64,000 bases of DNA, taken from positions 13,105,889 to 13,169,888 of the forward strand of contig CM022677.1 of the NCBI GenBank assembly GCA_012295275.1. The letters run 5' to 3'. The DNA is from Chrysomallon squamiferum (lineage: Eukaryota > Mollusca > Gastropoda > Neomphalida > Peltospiridae). How positions within the stretch are numbered: position 1 is the first letter of the stretch; the number at the start of each line of letters is the position of its first letter. The notes under the pieces were generated by a model that saw only the letters and a program-made list of their open reading frames with translations, had not been told where the DNA came from and searched no databases. Both the position numbers and the translations under genes were made by a program. Positions 50,716-62,521 of this stretch are shown here, piece by piece.

Positions 50716-50766
50716 TACAATTCTAGAGTTGCAGTCTCAGCTCGATTTCAAGAAATAAGTTCATGA
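50716..50766 (+). CDS. Terminal exon, YNSRVAVSARFQEISS
   Basis: The acceptor TGTGTTTGTTTCAG is followed in phase 0 by YNSRVAVSARFQEISS and TGA. Together with 50418-50479 it gives a clean acidic C-terminus. Upstream exons were not found within the window, so introns must be long or exons tiny. An ATGA-repeat tract follows the stop (50764-50815). Confidence 0.5.
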   Translation, partial: YNSRVAVSARFQEISS

Positions 50767-50819
50767 ATGAATGAATGAATGGGTAAGTGAATGAATGAAT
50801 GAGTGAGTGAGTAAATTAG

Positions 50820-53800
50820 TGATTGAATGGTTTTGGAATACATTTTAGCTTTACATAATTATTATAATCTGGATATTTCATTTTTAATTAACCATTATAA
50901 TAATTATCTTAAAGAAAAGAACAATCTAAAACCAGCTAAAGAAATAGTCAAATTAATGTGATTAATAGAAAACAAATAATATCTTTGTGTCTGTATCTGC
51001 CAATCCATTTATCCATCAACCCATCTATCTGTCTGTCTGTCTGTATATCCATACATCCATCCAGCCAGCAATCACCCTCTCAGCTATCAATCTTTCTGTA
51101 TAAATATCTGAATCTTTCTTTCTTTCTGGGTTTTTTTCTGTCATTCTGTCTATCTTTGTGTCTCCATGTTTGCCTCCCTCTCTATCTGTGTTTCTGTGTG
51201 AATCTTTCTTTCTTTCAGTTTTATTTGGTTGTTTTGTTTATGTTTTGTCTCTTTTTTCTTCCTTAATATTAACGGCTACAATATGTAATGTAGATAATTT
51301 ATATAAAAGTATATAATACAGATGGTATATAATTTGAAAATATAAAACATAGATAGTATATAATTTGTTTTACTATTTTAATTATGAAGTTTTTTCTTTC
51401 ATTTTGTTAACCAAAATTCATTTAGAATTTCAGATTGTAATTGATCTTTTTTCCTTCTTCCTCTTAATATTATTTTTTAGCATTTGTATCATTCATATGC
51501 TACAACGTTCAACTAGAAAGAAAATAGTAAAAATTTATATATTCTGTTTTAGTATATTTTGCAGAAAATATTATTTATTTATTTATTTCTGGGATACTTA
51601 AAGACTAGCTGTAAAAAATATTATATTCGGTTTCACTCATCACTTATTTCAGAGACTAATATGGTTTACATGGAGCTGGTAAACAGAGCAAACTGTGTTA
51701 TTATCATAAAATGACGCATTCGCTGTATACCTCAGTTAGTACCGTCCGACTTACTGATCGTTTTGCTATTTTATGCAAGGTCAAAGGACACGTCTTGAAA
51801 ATATGCATTAAGAGTAGAAATAATGTCTAACTACTTGTTATGCTGTTTATTGTTCGAATGGTTTATAATCAGTTATTACTACTAATATCCTCTACCTACT
51901 ACTACTGATAAACAGTATACTACAAATACAGATCAGGCTATAAATTATAACTACTATATAGTAACTACTGCTACAATAACTATGTACTATGTACTCTACT
52001 ATACATTAACTATGTACTATGTACTCTACTATACATTACAATAACTATTATTACCATGTAAGTACTGCTACTAGGAGTGCGACGACTGCTACTTATTTGT
52101 CACGTGCTATGTACACTGCACTGTACTATAAATAGTCTTTACAGTATGACGTTTCTTCTAGTTAATAAAATGTATAACATTGGAGACAAAGGGAGATTAC
52201 TCTAGCTGTACTGTGTAATCCTTGTTTACCAAGAAGAAGGAAATCAAAAGAAATTATATAAAATAAATAAATAAATAAATAAAACTTAAACAGTTGAAAC
52301 AAAATTTGAATGAATAAATAAAAAGTTGAAAATAATAATGACAAGAAAATGCTCATTCAAACTTGAATATTTTATTTCTTGTTTTAAAAGTAGTTTCATC
52401 CCAGGAAAATGAAAATAAAATACTGTCAAGGAGAAAACATCACTATGGTTACATCGGAATCAAATATTCACACGAGTTGCTCAGCTGAGATGAGTTTGAA
52501 TGTTTAAATAAATTGTACGTGATGTCTCACACGTGTTGAACTAGTGAACCAAACAAAGAAGACGTTTTTCTTTTCTTTTTTTAGACTAGTATTTCGATAT
52601 TCCTTTTATTTGTATTAATCTGTTTTATATTTATTTATTTATCTATCTATTTAATTATTTATTTATTTACATTTAATTTCGAAAAAAAACAACGGTTTCA
52701 GTGGCAACACTGGAATTTAAAATATATATGTTTATTAAACTGTCTAAATGTCACTAACATAGAAACAACAACAAAAACAAAATCATATAACAGTGAAAGA
52801 AAAATAAAATAAAAATAAAAATAAATGAAAGGAGTAATAAATAAAGCAACACACCCGCCTCAACATCAATATACCCACTTGATGCGGCCATGTTTAGAAG
52901 AAACAAATTTGTTGCGATGATTCAGACAAGATTCACAATCCAAATAAAGAGTTTACGTTCAGAGAAGCCAGTAACAAGTTAAATCAGTGATGTGAAAAGC
53001 GGTCACGTGGTTATATACAAACGTAGAAAATCACACATTTTTATATCAGAGGAGACATTTGATAAAATTACCTTTTAATTTTCCATTAAAATATAAACAA
53101 AGAAAACTGCACTTCGTTGATGGTAAATTATGAAAAAACATATTACGACAGACATAAAAAAAAATGGTATAAAAATTGTCGTTACTTGAGAAAAAAAAGT
53201 ATTTGAGGTTTCGATGCATGAATGGAGACTTTCTAGTAGAATGCATCAGTTGAACCATAAAAGTGAATCAATCCTTATTTCAGTATTTACAATTATTTAT
53301 TTATTTATTGTCTATTTTCAGTATTTACAAACGAAGAGAGGTAAAACATTTGTAAATGACTTTAATAGTGTAGGACATTGACAGACGTTCATTGTAAGCA
53401 GCTGTTATTTGTATCCTCGCTAACAACAAAACGTGTGACTTGATCAGGATGTGTACATTTATAACGAGACTAAGATGTATAAAATTTCAGAATCTCAGCC
53501 GCGTGGATAGAGAAAGAACCGAGTAACCTGTTTAAAGTGTGCTAAGTAATTGTATGTAGACACACACGTAGTTTCAGGGTCTGTTATATTGGTTTACCAT
53601 GAAGAAATAACGTATTTATATAATAATAAGTAATGCAAACAACAAGCACACAAAGAAACAAATTAAATTAATTAAATTACTTAATGAAAGCTAATAAAGT
53701 AATAGGAATCTTGTATTAGAATATTCACTGTGATAAACCTGGTTTTAAATACACTTTCATAAGTATCTGAAATAGAACTAATCTGAAACATGAATTAGAT

Positions 53801-53880
53801 GTTTCAGTACGTAACGAATGAAAACTCTTTGTGTTGTAAAGCGCCGCACTTTTTACTGTTTCAGTTCCTTCGTCAGAGAT
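50820..53880. other. Spacer, no supported gene
   Basis: AT-rich. It holds a two-copy 31-bp repeat (aactatgtactatgtactct at 51979-52040) and a weak exon-like block at 51653-51678 (TNMVYMEL between TTATTTCAG and GTAAAC) that I could not connect to anything. Confidence 0.5.
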
Positions 53881-53911
53881 CGCGACTGTCACAGGCGTGC
53901 TTCACAGCGGC

Positions 53912-54090
53912 TCGCTCTGATTAGTTCGTTCATTGTTCACTCGCTCTGATTAGTTCGTTCATTGTTCACTCGCTCTGATTAGTTCGTTCATTGTTCACTC
54001 GCTCTGATTAGTTCGTTCATTGTTCACTTGCTCTGATTAGTTCGTTCATTGTTCACTCGCTCTGATTAGTTCGTTCATTGTTCACTCTCT
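53912..54090. repeat. 29-bp minisatellite, six copies
   Basis: The unit cgctctgattagttcgttca followed by ttgttcact is repeated almost perfectly about six times. The high identity indicates recent expansion. Period 29 is not translatable in frame. Confidence 0.95.
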
Positions 54091-54699
54091 CGCTCACTGT
54101 TTCAGAGTCTGTGCTAGTCAGAAGAAACAAATTCGACTGCGCAGTTACTGATAAGAATGCAGTAACTCACTCGTGGATGATAAAGCAAATAAGGTGTTTA
54201 AGTTTACAAAACCAAAAAAATAACAACTGCGTTATGGAGAGTGGTCACTGGTTATATTCAAACACTGATAATCACATGTTTTAATACCGGGGAGGTGTAT
54301 ACCTTTCAAATTTGTACTTCAGACATAGACATAAGACTGTCTTCAAACTTTAATAAAAGCTACTTTTTTTGGTCTTGACATGGTTATTAAACACGACCAT
54401 ATTTAAAAGAAAGAGGTCACGAGGTATAGTAATATTATCGCAGTGATTAAACCATATAAGGAGATGTTTAATACTTATGGGACTACTTTCGCAGTGTTGT
54501 TATAAAATGACGTAGGACGGCAAAGTATGAAGATTTCTTTTCTTTTAGCCATTACCAATAAGGTGTGTAGAGAAATAACAGAAGTTATAATTATCAACTT
54601 TGTTGACGGGAGCAAGTTTAAAAATATAAGTAACTGTTAACGTTACAAACTGTGTTTGTAAATAGGCACAAATACAAACATATAACGACGATAATATCT

Positions 54700-54936
54700 G
54701 TTATCATTACAAACAGTGGCACTTCTCATTATTCTTCTTCGCTTTTTATTAACTATTATTTTTATTTCTGAGCGTGCGCTTCCTATATTAAAGTGTATTA
54801 GTATATTTACATTTTTATTATTACTGTTAACGTTAACGACGTTGCTGTCGTACCTGAGTTATCCTTGACAGCTTCGTGCACTTCTCATTATTCGTTATCG
54901 CGTTTTAGTAACTATTATTCTTACTTTCTGACAGTA

Positions 54937-54971
<35 letters not shown>

Positions 54972-55382
54972 TGTAGTAATTCTCGCAGTCGTTGCCATCG
55001 TGCCGCCATTGTTCCTAATGCTGTTGGTGTATTTCACATTATTTTTAGCGCTTTGTATTAACCATTATTCCTACTTTCATTGTGTGCAACCCTATTTCAC
55101 TACATACTGTTCCACTGCGCTTTCTATTAATTGTTAGTCTCACTTTCAGTGTGCACACCCTGTATTAAAACGTATTATTAGTATTTGTATTAATGTCGCC
55201 GTCGTTGTAGTCATATAGACGTTGTTGCTATATTTTTATTCTTAGTGTTTTATTATTCACGTTTCCTACGTTGCTATCGTACCTGCGTTGTCCGTGATGC
55301 TTGGTGTACTTCTCATTATTCTTTTTCTATAAAATATTTTACTATTATTATTATTATTATTTTTATTATTATTATTATTATT

Positions 55383-55417
<35 letters not shown>

Positions 55418-55515
55418 CACTACTATTTGAATTAATTCTCGCAGTCGTAAGGATATTGTACGTAACATTGTTTTTGGTGTACATCTTATTATTCGTCTTC
55501 GCTTTTTATCAAACT
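54700..55515. repeat. Degenerate higher-order repeat with embedded ATT/GTT runs
   Basis: The motif cttctcattattc...cgctttttattaactattatt...tactttc recurs near 54720, 54878, 55028, 55308 and 55477, at steps of 150-280 bp. The units contain a CpG-bearing link (gttgctgtcgtacctgagtt) and an internal ATT/GTT microsatellite expanded to different lengths (54939-54972, 55340-55420). Confidence 0.65.
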
Positions 55516-56025
55516 TCAACTCAGAAAATTAGTTCTATATTAACAAGATATATATATATATATATATAAATTTAAAATTTTTTAAAAGATATAAAAAGAA
55601 AAGAAAAAAGCTTTTCAATCTAATCTGACAGGCAGGAAGATATAATTCTCCAAACTGAACAACAGAAACTGGTTTGCTTAAAAGAACCCCAGATTTTACT
55701 ATTCACCAACACACATTCAAATTCAATACCTGCAAAATAAGACGAACAAAAAAACATACAAGTTCTTTTTCATATTGCCATCAGCGATTTTACAACACAA
55801 TATGCAACCTTTTCATGTCGATTATGTATTGCAATAAAATGTTGTATTGCTTATTTTCATAGCTGTTTATAAAACCTTTCACAGATTTTCTGTTGCTTTC
55901 CTGTGGCTCATATCTACAGCTGCAGACAAACAAGTAAAGATCCATAGAACTGTATGAGATCAATATTGTTATAAATAATCTTATTTGAAAATAAGGAATG
56001 TATAGGCTTTCTAATATGTCGGAGG

Positions 56026-56095
56026 AGAGAGAGAGACACACACACACACACACACACACCCATACACACACACACACACACACAAACACACATAT
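56026..56095. repeat. GA/CA compound microsatellite
   Basis: A short GAGA run then about 60 bp of CA, interrupted by CCATA. Confidence 0.9.
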
Positions 56096-56379
56096 ATTTA
56101 TAAAACATATGACACTGAAATTCAGTAAAAAACCTGAATACACATGACTGACACAAAATGACTTCTCAAAACACTGTCTGACATTCTCTGACAAAACTTG
56201 CGAAGAGAAAATAAAAACATTCATTTACATATCACCTGCATGCACATATACACACTTGTTCATGACACACGCTCACACACACTTGTTCATGACACACTCA
56301 CACACATACACAAGCCACACATAAACACAGAGAAAACATACACATTCATAAAAAATCACAGAACTGCACAACAATACAC

Positions 56380-57030
56380 AAACACAGATACGCGGCACAT
56401 GATCAAATACAACCATACACAGATACACACGATCAAATACAACACATACACAGGACACATGATCAAATACAACACATACACAGATACACATGACACATGA
56501 TCAAATACAACACATACACAGGACACATGATCAAATACAACACATACACAGGACACATGATCAAATACAACACGTACACAGATACACATGACACATGATC
56601 AAATACAACACATACACAGATACACATGACACATGATCAAATACAACCATACACAGATACACATGACACATGATCAAATACAACACATACACAGGACACA
56701 TGATCAAATACAACACGTACACAGATACACATGACACATGATCAAATACAACACATACACAGATACACATGACACATGATCAAATACAACACATACACAG
56801 ATACACATGACACACAATCAAATACAACACGTACACAGATACACATGACACATGATCAAATACAACACATACACAGGACACATGATCAAATACAACACAT
56901 ACACAGATACACATGACACATGATCAAATACAACACATACACAGATACACATGACACATGATCAAATACAACACATACACAGATACACATGACACACAAT
57001 CAAATACAACACGTACACAGAAACACATGA
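56380..57030. repeat. 38/30-bp minisatellite
   Basis: The core catgatcaaatacaacacat plus acacag is followed either by gatacacatgaca (38-bp unit) or directly by gacacatg (30-bp unit). About 18 units mix the two lengths. A degenerate CACTTGTTCATGACACAC start lies at 56250-56300. Confidence 0.9.
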
Positions 57031-58085
57031 TCACCATTATCTGTTTTTCCCTGTGGCAGCTGTTATGTAAAATGTATTTTGTTGAATCGCTGGTTTTCTT
57101 CAATCCATTTTCATTAGAATATGTTTTACATTGATTATAGATAGACAGTAACTTTAATATTAAAATGTACAAACACACCTGCAAACACACAACCCACCCA
57201 CACACACACACACAAACACACACACATCCACCCACACATAGAAAAAGAACATAATCTCGAGTAATTTTAAACTGCTATAGATTAGAACTTTTGCAACAAC
57301 CTTCCTATAAACAGGAAATAATTTAATCATATATTACTAATTCTAGAAAGGGAGTCGTAATTACTAAAACTGATTCTGAACCATTGATTACTTGCATATA
57401 CAAATAATAAAAGCAGCATCAATATGTTTCCAAAACATATTTATTTAAAAATTTACATTTTTATATATATGTATATAAATGTAAAATTGCAATTATATAG
57501 GCACATTATAAAAATAAATTTTTAATAGTCATTATTGCATATAAATTATTAAAGTGTCTTAGGATAAAAAAAAGTTATAAAGGTACTACTTTGATAATCA
57601 GATTTCCAAAAATGACATTAGTTAAAAGAGAATGATTTTCTAACTAACCAGTAACGAAAATAATTTAAAATATATATATATATATATTTTAAAATATGTG
57701 TGTATTCTGTTTTGAAATTATTTTATCTTAAAATACTGATTGCAAGTAAAATATGTTTCTGTTAATAATGTTTATGTTTTATAAAACAGGTTTGGTGACA
57801 GTGAAAAACTTGAATCTGTTAAGAAAAAAAAAAAAGGCCAGAATTAATTCAAGTCTCAGTTTGCTGACACACACACGCACACACACACACACACACACAC
57901 ATTTCTTCTGAATTTTATTTTGAAATTTTATTTTTTACGTTATCAGATATTGCTTTACTTAAACAAGACTTTAAAAATATAGAGATTATGAAATAACATT
58001 ATATGCTGTTTCACATTCTACAAACACAAACATACACCTCTAGACACACAAACACTTAAACAACAACATATATATTACCATGTTC
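57031..58085. other. Spacer
   Basis: CA-rich patches at 57175-57240 and 57863-57902, otherwise AT-rich. No gene. Confidence 0.5.
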
Positions 58086-58104
58086 TCTTTCAGCATATTT
58101 TCTG

Positions 58105-58355
58105 CTTCCAGCCTGAACAGTGACAGTGAGATACACAAACTCTGCTTTCTTCCAGTCTGAATAGTGACAGTGAGATTCACAAACTCTGCTTTCTTCCAGT
58201 CTGAACAGTGACAGTGAGATACACAAACTCTGCTTTCTTCCAGTCTGAACAGTGACAGTGAGATTCACAAACTCTGCTTTCTTCCAGCTTGAACAGTGAC
58301 AGTGAGATACACAAACTTTGCTTTCTTCCAGTCTGAACAGTGACAGTGAATTAAA
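58105..58355. repeat. 44-bp tandem repeat, five to six copies
   Basis: The unit agtgacagtgagatacacaa then actctgctttcttccagtct then gaac is spaced exactly 44 bp (58119, 58163 and so on). Forty-four is not a multiple of 3, which excludes a translated repeat. Confidence 0.95.
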
Positions 58356-58722
58356 TGGCTGTAAGGAATAGTACTAAATAAAAACAAATATAAAAAAAGA
58401 TAAAAATATTTAAATTAAGTAAATATATAAAATGAAATAATAATAAAAGCGGTAAAATAAAGTAGATGATAAATAAATAGAAAACATTTTAAGTAAGAAA
58501 GAAAAAAATAAAAATAAATAAATAAAGTATGTTACGTGTAAATAATATATTAAAATATGGATTCCTACCGTCAGTGCGTGGCCTAAGGTCAGGGGATAAA
58601 TGTGTCACAAGCTGTATTCATAGCTCGCCAGAAATAACTGCTCCAAAGACAACTCTACAAAGAAACCCAATTCTTCGTTTTTGACAGTCACTTGAATACT
58701 TTTATACCGACTTATGAACTAG

Positions 58723-58726
<4 letters not shown>

Positions 58727-58820
<94 letters not shown>
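58727..58820. repeat. (TC)n microsatellite
   Basis: About 93 bp of perfect TC dinucleotide. Confidence 0.97.
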
Positions 58821-58821
<1 letters not shown>

Positions 58822-59197
58822 GTGTGTGTATGTTTATGTGTATTTGTCTCCCATATATTTTATAATATACTGTAAAGTGTGCTAATATTAGCAAGATTTT
58901 GTTTAAAGTTCCTTTAATAATTAGATTTTTTTCTCAAACGGTATGTACGTGACTGTGTATGTTTCATATAGATTTTGTATGGAATTGTCTGAACTAAGCT
59001 TATCACACATTCTAGTAATATTCAGAAAGGCAGCTTCATGTGTACATTATCATAGGTAGTGAAGAATTTTACTGAAGCTTTGTCTGCGAATGAGATAAAA
59101 CATAATTCAGTATAGATCCTAAAAAAGTCATATCCGATGTTTGCACCCAAACAAACACAAACATAACAGAAATACACCCAAAGAGATAGACTGATAC

Positions 59198-59206
<9 letters not shown>

Positions 59207-59284
<78 letters not shown>
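59207..59284. repeat. (GA)n microsatellite
   Basis: About 75 bp of GA. The opposite-polarity (TC)n at 58727 lies 400 bp away, so the two could pair as an inverted repeat. Confidence 0.97.
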
Positions 59285-59291
<7 letters not shown>

Positions 59292-59346
59292 TGTCATGAA
59301 TGTTTTTTCCTCCTCCAAATGTCACTGATCTTCCCCAACCTCACCA

Positions 59347-59347
59347 T

Positions 59348-59406
<59 letters not shown>

Positions 59407-59423
59407 ATAGTAGTAGTAGTAGG
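59347..59423. repeat. (AGT)n microsatellite
   Basis: About 24 AGT triplets with one AAT interruption. Confidence 0.95.
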
Positions 59424-59714
59424 AGTTATAATGATTCTCAGCACATAGTAATCCGTATGTAAATCAACAACAACAACAACAAAAAAAGAATATATTACTT
59501 ATTATTGTTTTTGTTTTTTTAAATATATAGTAATACACTATCAATTTAAAAAATTTCATGTTCATTTCTAATCACAAAAATATGCATGATAATAATTTAT
59601 ATCCAGTTTCTTAATAAGCTACATTAATAAAATAGCTATTTTAATATTTGAAATAAATGTTTTTAGTAACATAATAAGTTTAGAAAATATCTTACTAATA
59701 AAACAGTGTCTACC

Positions 59715-59925
59715 TCTGTAGTTACTGTCTCAGAGATGTCATTGCTTGTACAGGTTTGTCTCTGTAGTTACTGTCTCAGAGATGTCATTGCTTGTACAGG
59801 TTTGTCTCTGTAGTTACTGTCTCAGAGATGTCATTGCTTGTACAGGTTTGTCTCTGTAGTTACTGTCTCAGAGATGTCACTGCTTGTACAGGTTTGATGT
59901 CATTGCTTGTACAGGTTTGTAGCTA
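59715..59925. repeat. 44-bp tandem repeat, four copies plus partials
   Basis: The unit tctgtagttactgtctcaga then gatgtcattgcttgtacagg then tttg is spaced exactly 44 bp (59715, 59759 and so on). Copies are almost identical. Confidence 0.95.
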
Positions 59926-59929
59926 GTTC

Positions 59930-60779
59930 ATTCAGGCCATTCTTCAGCTCATTTTCAAAATGTTACATTGTGACATATTGAAAGAGAAAAAAAAATATAT
60001 AGTGATAGTGTTAATAAAATGTTGACATACTGAGAGATTGTTAAAAACAAGAGCAACATTATTATACTCTCAATCGATTATCTTTCAGTTTCATTTGACA
60101 TTTTGAAAGATTAAAAACCCAAAATATTATTTTATATTTAATAATTAATAAACCAGACTAATATCTGGATTAATCTGTCAATACAATTTCAACGTCAATT
60201 ACATTATAACATAATGAAAAATTAAAATAAAAGTAATTTTATTATTTATAATTGACCATTATTAGGCATTAATAGGCAAATATAACATTATGTCACTCAT
60301 AATAATATGCATATCTATCTATCTACGTATCTATCCATAAATGTATTTATGTATCTATCTATTTGTCTAACTATCAATCTATCCCTCTATCTCACCACAA
60401 ATGTATATAAGAAACATAGAAACAAAAAATGAAAATGTGTGTATGTATAAATAAATACAACACACAGAGAGAAGTATGTTGGACATTCTGTAAAATGTAC
60501 AACACAAAATAGATTAAGAGTATGTGCACAGTCATGCGCACAAACCCATTCACCATACTAAAACGCACTCAACATGGATTTAAAATAAACAAACACAAAA
60601 ATGAAAATGTGTGCTTATAAAAACAAAACACAACAACAAATATGTTGTACATTTCTGTAAAATGTACAACAACAAAAATTATTAAGAGTATGTACACGGT
60701 CATGCGCACACACCCACTCACCACACTAAAAGACACTCAAAGTGGATTTAAGATAAACAAACAAACAAATAAAACTAAC
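59930..60779. other. Spacer / putative intron of the vWA-TSP1 gene
   Basis: Includes an internal duplication of about 150 bp (gtacaacacaaaatagattaagag near 60498, and the related gtacaacaacaaaaattattaagag near 60665, each followed by a cgcacaaacccattcaccat-like tail). No exon was recognised here. Confidence 0.5.
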
Positions 60780-60977
60780 CCGTAGTTGGACAGTTAACAT
60801 TGGTATTACAATTCTCTAAGTAGTTCTGAGTGCTGAGTCCAGGACAGGTCTTTCCTCCGTTTGCAGGGCTGGGGTTTGTACAGAGTCGTGTGTCGTATCT
60901 TGTTCTTTTACCAGTGCCACACGTCACACTGCAGGGTCCGTGTCGGTCAAGCTGCCAGTTAGTCCAGCCACCATCAA
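60780..60977 (-). CDS. TSP1 repeat exon
   Basis: 198 nt, phase 1 at both ends, acceptor TTGTTGTACAG and donor ACGG|GTTAGT. It contains WTNW (a C-mannosylation WxxW motif), CSVTCGTGKRTR (matching the O-fucosylation pattern C-x2-S/T-C-x2-G), RLCTNPSPANGGKTCPG and ENCNTNVNC, giving the six cysteines of a group 1 TSP1 fold. An insertion (QLDRHGP) separates the WxxW from the first Cys. Confidence 0.85.
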
Positions 60978-62270
60978 CTGTACAACAATAACATATGAAT
61001 GTGTGTGTGTTTGTATATGTATGTGTGGTTATGTATATGGTTAAATGTATATGTAGGTATATATATGTATATATGTATTTGTATGTATCTCTGTGTGTAT
61101 GTTTATGTATATCTGTGCCTGCGTGCGTGTGTGTCTATACATCTTTTATTCTTACCTGCATTGACTCTTGGTTGATGTTAGAGATTGACATAAAAATTGT
61201 TATTATCCATATACTTTAATATAAAGCGATGTCAATACTGTAAAAGAAACATGTTCTAGAATACATCAGATTCCTTACAACATGTCCAGCTGAGATTAGA
61301 TTTGAAATAAATAAATAAATAAATGTATGTAGATATGCTTGTATGTATGCTTATGTATGTATGGTTATGTATGTATGATCACTGTGTGTGTGTGTGTTTG
61401 TGTGTGTGTTAATTACAAACACAATATTAACCTGCACATTTTGCTGTGAGAGCCTTCAACTGCGTGGCTAATTCTTCATAGTTTGCTGCTTGCAGAACGT
61501 GACTGGGTGTGCTTGCAATGGCCCTCAGTTCTCTCTGTGTGGCCTGACCCACCCCCACACCATAGATCACTATGTCAGCATTCTTCGCAAGCGTCGCCTC
61601 CTGCGCAGTCTTCACCGTGTTCGAAGATTCACCGTCAGTGATAATAATCATCAACTACAATTAAAAACGAAAACCTAAAGTAACAACTCACAGACTTTTA
61701 TTATCATCACCTTTATGATGTCCACTTTACTCATAATGCCCCCTTTATCTAAAATGTTCCCTTTATTCATATTATAACCGTTATTGGTAATGTTACCTTT
61801 ATTCATACTGCCTCTCTTATTCATACTGTTTCTCTTATTCATTATACGTTAACTTTATTCATACTGTAACCATTATTCGTAATTTCACTTTTATTCACTA
61901 ACTCACTTTTGTTGCCGTTTTTCTGCCAAACTTAGCGAATAGGTCCCTTGCAGCTTCTATCCCAAGAAACGTGTACGTGGCCCCATTTGGATAGGGAAGT
62001 TGGTTAATGCTCTTTTTCACATCAGTGATGCTGCTGCTGAGCTCAATTTTGGCATCGACTTGGTGACTGAATAGTACAAGACCAATTTTCAAATCTCTGC
62101 CCAAACTAAACAGATTATCAGTGAGTCCAATCAAAGTCTGCTTGAGAATGTTGTTAAAAGTGTTTTCTCCAATACTGAATGAACCATCCACGACAACAAC
62201 AATATCCATGATGTTGCTGCAGACTGAAAAATGTCATATTTTCATTATCATTAGTAAATATCAAGATAGC

Positions 62271-62367
<97 letters not shown>

Positions 62368-62475
62368 ATTTGGGTTTCGTATGGTTATATGCATATGTAT
62401 AAATAATCTATGTATGTATGAATGTATGTATGTATGTATGTATATATAGATGGTATATGTATGTGTATATATCTC

Positions 62476-62521
<46 letters not shown>

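Noticed and set aside
56380-57030. Regular repeats with spacers, considered as a CRISPR array
   Set aside because: The spacer parts are themselves repeats, units are contiguous, and the genome is eukaryotic.
58560-58700. Minus frame VTVKNEELGFFVELS as an exon of the vWA gene
   Set aside because: No acceptor or donor in the right phase and no resemblance to vWA or TSP1 modules.
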